Assembly (NCBI GenBank): GCA_902477055.1
Contig: CABSFY010000075.1
Location: forward strand, 1-11,284
Source: an uncultured Eubacteriales bacterium
Lineage (GTDB): Bacteria > Bacillota > Clostridia > Oscillospirales > Oscillospiraceae
DNA length: 11,284 bases
Direction: 5' to 3'
Of this stretch, positions 7,490 to 11,284 are shown piece after piece; position 1 is the stretch's first letter, and every line of letters begins with the position of its first letter. The position numbers were made by a program, and so were the translations under genes. Under the pieces are notes generated by a model, which was not told where the DNA came from, made no database searches, and saw nothing but the letters and a program-made list of their open reading frames with translations.

Positions 7490-8396
7490 TGTCCGCCGCT
7501 TCTCCCGCCGCGATCGCTGCCAATTTCCGCAGTCTGTGGTTGATTGCGGACTTGCTCAGCGGCGGGTCGTGCAGCTCGGCAAGCTCGGTGAGCGTCGCTT
7601 CCGGGTGTTCGCGCCGCAGGGCAGCCGTCTGGCACAGCTTGTCCGGCAGGCTGTCGAGCAGACCGCGCTCCTCCAACCGCCGCAGCACGGCAAGCTGCTC
7701 CTGCGCCGCCGCGACGGCCTTATCGACGTTGGCCGAGTCGCAGTTGGTCTTGCGGTTGGCTGTGTTGCGATAATCCTTGTAAATTTTCGCCTCCATGACC
7801 GTCATCGCGCTCACCGGCGCGCCGACGGAAATCAAAAACTCCTCGATTGCGTCGCTTTGCTTGTAATATAGCACGCTGCTGCCCTTGCGCTCGGTCCGCT
7901 TGGCCGCCAGCCCCATCTGCTCCAGCAGGCTTTCGGTTTCTCCGCTGACCTTCAGATGCGTCGTCGAAAGCTCCAAGTGGTAGCGCTTTTCCGGGTCCGT
8001 CACCGAGCCGCCGGCCAAAAACGCGCCGCGCAAAAACGACCGCTGGCAGCATTCCTGCTCCAAAAGCGCCAGATTGACATGCAGCGACAGGCTGTTTTCC
8101 GCCGAAAAGCCGCTGGCCGTAAAGGCGCGGCGAATTTTCTCCGGATCCGTGAGCTGAAAGGTCAGCTTCCCCGTCATTTCCGGCTCCGGCAGCACGTCAA
8201 ATTGCAGCCCCATCGCCTTTCGGAACAGGCGCGGCAGGCGCTGGGCGAATTCCGGGCTTTCCGTCACGATGCGGATGCCGTCGGCTGCGAACGTATTGGC
8301 ATATAGCAGGACGCCGTGTGCCTCGGCCAGCGCGCAGCAGCCCTTTTCGACCTCGCGCCTGCACAGCTCCGCTTTTACATTTCCGGCAAAGGACAT
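7482..8396 (-). CDS. whiA: WhiA, conserved DNA-binding regulator
   Basis: WhiA proteins are found across Gram-positive bacteria and influence cell division and, in actinomycetes, sporulation genes. They join a degenerate LAGLIDADG homing-endonuclease-like fold to a helix-turn-helix. Here the 304-residue product has the N-terminal segment MSFAGNVKAELCR, the central FLRGAFLAGGSVTDP (about 121-135) in the LAGLIDADG-like region, the conserved NRKTNCDSANVDKAV (about 214-228), and a C-terminal HTH ending in SKSAINHRLRKL (281-292). It starts at ATG 8396, only 3 bases after the murB stop, with GGAGGAA inside the murB tail, so translation is probably coupled. The last codons (Ser, Glu, stop) lie in the heptamer repeat, so the extreme C-terminus is repeat-derived. 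It is slightly shorter than many family members, but the core domains are complete. Confidence 0.96.
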   Translation of the reverse strand: MSFAGNVKAELCRREVEKGCCALAEAHGVLLYANTFAADGIRIVTESPEFAQRLPRLFRKAMGLQFDVLPEPEMTGKLTFQLTDPEKIRRAFTASGFSAENSLSLHVNLALLEQECCQRSFLRGAFLAGGSVTDPEKRYHLELSTTHLKVSGETESLLEQMGLAAKRTERKGSSVLYYKQSDAIEEFLISVGAPVSAMTVMEAKIYKDYRNTANRKTNCDSANVDKAVAAAQEQLAVLRRLEERGLLDSLPDKLCQTAALRREHPEATLTELAELHDPPLSKSAINHRLRKLAAIAAGEAADSE

Positions 8397-8399
8397 GGC

Positions 8400-9320
8400 T
8401 CATTCCTCCGACCAGAGGCGCACCTCCGGCTCCAATTCAATCCCGCTTGCTTGCAGCACGCGCTCGCGCACCGCGTCGATCAGCCGCAGCACATCGGCCG
8501 CCGTCGCGCCGCCGCGATTGACCACGAAGCCCGCGTGCTTTTCCGACACCTGCGCCCCGCCGACGGTGAAGCCCTTCAATCCCGCCTGATCGATCAGCGC
8601 GGCGGCGTAGCCCTCCTTCGGGCGCTTGAACGTGCTACCCGCAGAAGGCAGCTCCAGCGGCTGCGAATCCCGGCGGCGCCGGTTCAGCTCATAAATTTTC
8701 TCCCGGATTTCCATCTCGTTACCGGGCTTCAGGGCAAAGACCGCGCTGACAATCACGCCCTCCCGGCCCTGAAACGCGCTCGTCCGATAGCCGAAGCCCT
8801 GCGCCTGACCGGAAACGCGCTCGACCGTCCCGTCCAGCCGCATAAATTCCGTTTCGATTGCCACGTCACGAATCTCTCCGCCGTAAGCGCCCGCGTTCAT
8901 ATAGATCGCGCCGCCGACCGTGCCGGGGATGCCGTGGGCAAATTCCAGCCCGGACAGGCCGTTCCGCGCGGCAAACATCGCCGTCTTGGCCAGCGTCATG
9001 CCGCTCATCGCCTCGATATGCGTATCGTCTAACAGTGTCAGCCCCATAAACGTATCGCGCAGGCAGACGACCAGCCCCCGCACGCCCTCGTCCGGCGCGA
9101 GGATGTTCGTTCCTGCACCCAGAATGCGCGGTTTTTCTCCGGCCTCGGCAGCGCAGCGCAGCGCCGTTTGCAGCTCGTCCCGATTGCTCGGAAACACCAT
9201 CAGCTCCGCCGGGCCGCCGATGCGGAAGGACGTGTGCTTCGCCAACGGCTCGTTTTCCTTTATTTTATAACACGGCAGCCGATCAAAAATCAGCGCCCGC
9301 AGCGTCTTGTTCTGCTCCAT
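8400..9320 (-). CDS. murB: UDP-N-acetylenolpyruvoylglucosamine reductase (MurB)
   Basis: MurB is a cytoplasmic FAD enzyme that uses NADPH to reduce UDP-GlcNAc-enolpyruvate to UDP-MurNAc, the second committed step of peptidoglycan precursor synthesis. The 306-residue product has an FAD-binding domain (HTSFRIGGPAE at 29-39, LGAGTNIL at 67-74, GIPGTVGGA at 130-138) and the substrate domain with Arg179 in GYRTS, the proton-donor Ser229 in AGSTFKRP, and Glu299 in LEPEVRLW. It has the compact type-II layout usual in Gram-positives. The reading frame is open from a TTG at 9332, but GGAGG at 9326-9330 lies after that codon and 5 bases before the ATG at 9320, so the ATG is chosen. The gene is first in a unit with whiA, and rapZ and yvcK do not intervene. 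Confidence 0.98.
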   Translation of the reverse strand: MEQNKTLRALIFDRLPCYKIKENEPLAKHTSFRIGGPAELMVFPSNRDELQTALRCAAEAGEKPRILGAGTNILAPDEGVRGLVVCLRDTFMGLTLLDDTHIEAMSGMTLAKTAMFAARNGLSGLEFAHGIPGTVGGAIYMNAGAYGGEIRDVAIETEFMRLDGTVERVSGQAQGFGYRTSAFQGREGVIVSAVFALKPGNEMEIREKIYELNRRRRDSQPLELPSAGSTFKRPKEGYAAALIDQAGLKGFTVGGAQVSEKHAGFVVNRGGATAADVLRLIDAVRERVLQASGIELEPEVRLWSEE

Positions 9321-9325
9321 AAGGA

Positions 9326-9330
9326 CCTCC
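9326..9330 (-). promoter_or_regulatory. Ribosome binding site that decides the murB start
   Basis: The minus strand reads GGAGG 5 bases before the ATG at 9320. It falls inside the frame opened by the TTG at 9332, so that TTG cannot use it. This favours a 306-residue product. Confidence 0.85.
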
Positions 9331-9332
9331 AA

Positions 9333-9348
9333 GCATCCGGCAGGATGC
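9333..9348 (-). other. Hairpin in the murB 5' leader beside the ribosome site
   Basis: GCATCC (9333-9338) and GGATGC (9343-9348) form a perfect 6-bp stem with a 4-base loop. In the predicted murB leader of about 40 bases the hairpin ends only 2 bases before the GGAGG site. It may stabilise the mRNA end or tune translation. There is no T-run, so it is not a terminator. Confidence 0.5.
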
Positions 9349-9366
9349 GATACTTATTCAAATTAT

Positions 9367-9395
9367 AGTATATCACACCCGTCCGCCGCAATCAA
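9367..9395 (-). promoter_or_regulatory. Sigma-A-type promoter for murB-whiA
   Basis: On the minus strand a TTGATT -35 box (9390-9395) is separated by 17 bases from TATACT (9367-9372), which is preceded by TG in extended -10 position. An overlapping TATAAT at 9362-9367 is an alternative -10 box, but its -35 match is poorer. Transcription would begin near 9360 and give a leader of about 40 bases. Confidence 0.7.
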
Positions 9396-9423
9396 TCAGA
9401 AAAAGGCCGCCGGGCGAGATTTT

Positions 9424-9453
9424 CGGCTGTCAAGTTTTTTCTCTTGACAGCCG
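9424..9453. repeat. 11-bp perfect inverted repeat over the ylxM-ffh -35 box (candidate operator)
   Basis: The arms CGGCTGTCAAG (9424-9434) and CTTGACAGCCG (9443-9453) are exact reverse complements around an 8-base T-rich centre. The right arm contains the whole TTGACA -35 hexamer (9444-9449), so a dimeric protein bound here would compete with RNA polymerase. No plus-strand gene lies upstream, which argues against a terminator. Confidence 0.7.
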
Positions 9454-9472
9454 CAATTTTCTGTGCTATAAT
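9444..9472 (+). promoter_or_regulatory. Near-perfect sigma-A promoter for ylxM-ffh
   Basis: TTGACA (9444-9449) and TATAAT (9467-9472) are both exact consensus and are separated by exactly 17 bases. TG at 9464-9465 adds an extended -10 element. Transcription would start near 9479, giving a leader of about 28 bases before the ylxM ATG. The -35 box lies in one arm of an 11-bp inverted repeat. Confidence 0.93.
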
Positions 9473-9506
9473 CCCTTCACAATCAGAAAAAGCGAGGTGC
9501 GCCGGT

Positions 9507-9866
9507 ATGAAGCAGGAAGCCTTCACCATGTCGATGCTGCTGGATTACTACGGCGCACTGCTGACTCAGAAGCAAAAGACCTATTTTGACCTCTATTATA
9601 ATCAGGACCTCTCCCTCGCGGAGATCGCCGAGCAGGAGGGCATCTCGCGGCAGGGCGTTCACGATGCCATTTCCCGCGCGGAAACGCTCCTGCGCGAAAT
9701 GGAGCAGGCCGCAGGCTGTGTCGCCCGGTCGCAGGAGCTGCGGCGCGTGCTGACGCAGATCGAAGCGGCAGCCCGTCCCCTCGCGGCGCACAATGATGCC
9801 GCCGTCCGGCAGAGCGCCGAGGCCATCTTAGATCTTGTCCGTAAAGGAGTAGCTTATGGCATTTGA
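9507..9866 (+). CDS. ylxM: YlxM/p13-like HTH protein, putative SRP-associated factor
   Basis: The 119-residue product matches the YlxM family of small helix-turn-helix proteins encoded next to ffh in Firmicutes. In streptococci the homologue stimulates the SRP system, probably by contacting SRP RNA or Ffh. An N-terminal sigma-70 region-4-like HTH is visible: LLTQKQKTYFDLYY, then SLAEIAEQEGISRQGVHDAI (36-55), then a helical, Glu/Arg-rich tail. The ATG at 9507 has GAGGTG (9494-9499) at 7 bases. The frame stays open further upstream to a TTG inside the -35 box, so that longer form is not real. Its TGA overlaps the start of ffh by 11 bases, which implies co-transcription and translational coupling. 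Confidence 0.92.
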   Translation: MKQEAFTMSMLLDYYGALLTQKQKTYFDLYYNQDLSLAEIAEQEGISRQGVHDAISRAETLLREMEQAAGCVARSQELRRVLTQIEAAARPLAAHNDAAVRQSAEAILDLVRKGVAYGI

Positions 9867-11199
9867 AGGCTTAACCGCAAAACTCAATGCCGCGTTCAAA
9901 AAGCTCCGCGGCAAGGGCCGTCTGTCCGAATCCGATATCAAGGAGGCCATGCGCGAAATTCGTCTGGCTCTTTTGGAGGCGGACGTCAGCTATAAGGTCG
10001 TCAAGGACTTCATTAAGACCGTTTCCGAGCGCTGCGTCGGTCGGGACGTGATGGAAAGTCTGACCCCCGCGCAGATGATCGTCAAGATCGTCAACGAAGA
10101 GCTCATCACCCTCATGGGCAGCGAGAACCAGCGCATCACCATTTCTCCTAAGCCCCCCACGGTCGTCATGCTCGTCGGCCTACAGGGCGCGGGCAAAACC
10201 ACGAACGGCGCAAAGCTCGCGGGCCTGTTCAAAAAGCAGGGCAAGCGGCCGCTGCTCGTCGCCTGCGACATCTACCGCCCCGCCGCGATCAAGCAGTTGG
10301 AGGTTGTCGGCGGTCAGCTCGACATCCCCGTGTTTCAGATGGGGCAGGAGAATCCCGTCAAGATCGCCAAGGCTGCCATTCGCCACGCGCAGCAGCACGG
10401 CAACGATATGGTCTTTCTCGACACTGCCGGCCGTCTGCACGTCGATGAGGCGCTGATGAACGAGCTGAAGTCCATCAAGGCCGAGGTCCAGCCGAGCGAA
10501 ATTCTGCTGGTCGTCGACGCCATGACCGGTCAGGATGCCGTCAACGCCGCGCAGTCGTTCAACGAATGGCTGGACATCGACGGCGTGATGCTCACGAAGC
10601 TCGACGGCGATGCCCGCGGCGGCGCGGCGCTTTCCGTCAAGGCCGTCACCGGCAAGCCCATTAAATTCATCGGCACCGGCGAAAAGCTCGACATGATCGA
10701 GCCGTTCCACCCCGAGCGCATGGCCTCGCGCATTTTGGGCATGGGCGACGTGCTGACGCTGATCGAAAAGGCCGAGCAGGCCCTCGACCAGAAGAAGGCC
10801 GCCGAGCTGGAGCAGCGCCTGCGCCAGAATAAATTCACCCTCGCCGACTTCTACGACCAGCTCGTGCAGCTTAAAAACATGGGCTCGATGCAGGATCTGC
10901 TCGGGATGCTCCCCGGCATGGGGTCGATGAAGAACGTGCAGGTCGATGAAAAAGCGCTCACGCGCGTCGAGGCGATCATCCAGTCCATGACGCCCTATGA
11001 GCGCGAAAATCCCACCTGCCTCAACTCCTCGCGCAAGCGCCGCGTCGCCCTCGGCTGCGGCCAGAAGGTCGAGGACATCAACCGCCTGCTCAAGCAGTTC
11101 GAGCAGATGCAGCAGATGATGAAGATGATGAACGGCAAGGGCAATAAGCGCAAGATGTTCGGCAAAATGGGCGGCTTCCCCGGCATCCCCGGAATGTAA
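9856..11199 (+). CDS. ffh: Signal recognition particle protein Ffh (SRP54)
   Basis: Ffh is the GTPase of the signal recognition particle. With SRP RNA it binds signal sequences of nascent chains and docks them at the membrane receptor FtsY. The 447-residue protein has the N domain (about 1-90), then the G domain with P-loop GLQGAGKT (108-115), ACDIYRPAAIKQL (136-148), DTAGR (189-193) and TKLDGDARGG (247-256), and a Met-rich M domain from about 325. The SRP-RNA-binding segment is SSRKRRVALGCGQKV (391-405), where most homologues have GSG in place of GCG. A tail of Met pairs and basic residues ends in GGFPGIPGM. The ATG has AAAGGAG (9843-9849) 6 bases upstream, inside ylxM. rpsP often follows ffh in Firmicutes but is not reached here. 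Confidence 0.98.
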   Translation: MAFEGLTAKLNAAFKKLRGKGRLSESDIKEAMREIRLALLEADVSYKVVKDFIKTVSERCVGRDVMESLTPAQMIVKIVNEELITLMGSENQRITISPKPPTVVMLVGLQGAGKTTNGAKLAGLFKKQGKRPLLVACDIYRPAAIKQLEVVGGQLDIPVFQMGQENPVKIAKAAIRHAQQHGNDMVFLDTAGRLHVDEALMNELKSIKAEVQPSEILLVVDAMTGQDAVNAAQSFNEWLDIDGVMLTKLDGDARGGAALSVKAVTGKPIKFIGTGEKLDMIEPFHPERMASRILGMGDVLTLIEKAEQALDQKKAAELEQRLRQNKFTLADFYDQLVQLKNMGSMQDLLGMLPGMGSMKNVQVDEKALTRVEAIIQSMTPYERENPTCLNSSRKRRVALGCGQKVEDINRLLKQFEQMQQMMKMMNGKGNKRKMFGKMGGFPGIPGM

Positions 11200-11284
11200 C
11201 GCAAGCACCCCTAAGGCTCCCTTGTGTAAAGGGTAGCGAAGCGGCCTCGCGGGAGTGAATGACATGCCGGTGGCATGTCAGAGC
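11200..11284. repeat. Hairpin-rich extragenic sequence downstream of ffh
   Basis: No gene is visible after the ffh stop. A 5-bp hairpin CCCTT/AAGGG (11219-11223 and 11229-11233) is followed by a strong 9-bp perfect hairpin, TGACATGCC (11260-11268) and GGCATGTCA (11272-11280), with a 3-base loop. The window ends 4 bases later, so a T-tract cannot be checked. The composition recalls dispersed extragenic repeats of gut Clostridia (from memory). It could be an ffh terminator, a repeat copy, or both. Confidence 0.5.

Noticed and set aside
7482..8396. Homing endonuclease or intein
   Set aside because: The LAGLIDADG-like fold is a normal part of WhiA; the protein is collinear with the family and carries its C-terminal HTH.
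9321..9332. TTG start of murB at 9332
   Set aside because: The GGAGG site lies downstream of this codon and is correctly spaced for the ATG at 9320.
9424..9453. Intrinsic terminator
   Set aside because: It is in a divergent promoter region with no transcript expected to enter from either side, the T-run is in the loop, and the arm contains the -35 box.
9444..9506. N-terminal extension of YlxM from an upstream TTG
   Set aside because: That codon lies inside the -35 box, upstream of the predicted transcription start, while the ATG at 9507 has a good ribosome site.
10180..11265. Minus-strand open frame of 361 codons opposite ffh
   Set aside because: It is the antisense of a highly conserved Ffh and shows no domain of its own.

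Overview
This window looks like an ordinary, vertically inherited core region of a GC-rich, low-oxygen Gram-positive bacterium, most likely a Clostridia member of the Oscillospiraceae/Ruminococcaceae type. The lineage is an inference. It rests on the gene set (WhiA, a type-II MurB, a YlxM-Ffh pair, a DnaE1-type polymerase with an intact PHP site), strong GGAGG ribosome sites, consensus sigma-A promoters, and scattered hairpin-rich intergenic repeats. No phage, transposase, CRISPR, toxin-antitoxin or defence gene is visible.

Layout. Six genes lie on the minus strand. In transcription order they are murB (cell-wall precursor synthesis), whiA (DNA-binding regulator, 3 bases after murB), dnaE (replicative polymerase alpha subunit), a lipoprotein gene with calcium-loop-like motifs, an OmpR-family response regulator gene, and its sensor histidine kinase gene. 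Divergent from murB, on the plus strand, are ylxM and ffh (signal recognition particle), which overlap by 11 bases. Coding density is high; no gene-free stretch exceeds about 220 bases.

How the genes work together. murB-whiA is a wall/division unit that commonly neighbours dnaE in Clostridia, but rapZ and yvcK, which often sit between murB and whiA, are absent here. The lipoprotein, regulator and kinase genes are adjacent and co-oriented and may form an envelope-sensing module. ylxM-ffh serves co-translational membrane targeting and has a near-perfect sigma-A promoter.

The unexplained structure is all intergenic. (1) A heptamer-repeat inverted-arm element (about 7310-7489) lies between whiA and dnaE and supplies the whiA stop codon. 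(2) An 11-bp perfect inverted repeat overlaps the -35 box of the ylxM-ffh promoter. (3) An 8-bp inverted repeat lies upstream of the lipoprotein gene, with two half-sites that fit the WalR consensus at 22-bp spacing. (4) Hairpin-rich extragenic repeats occur at both window ends. I see no strong evidence of a wholly new multi-gene system.
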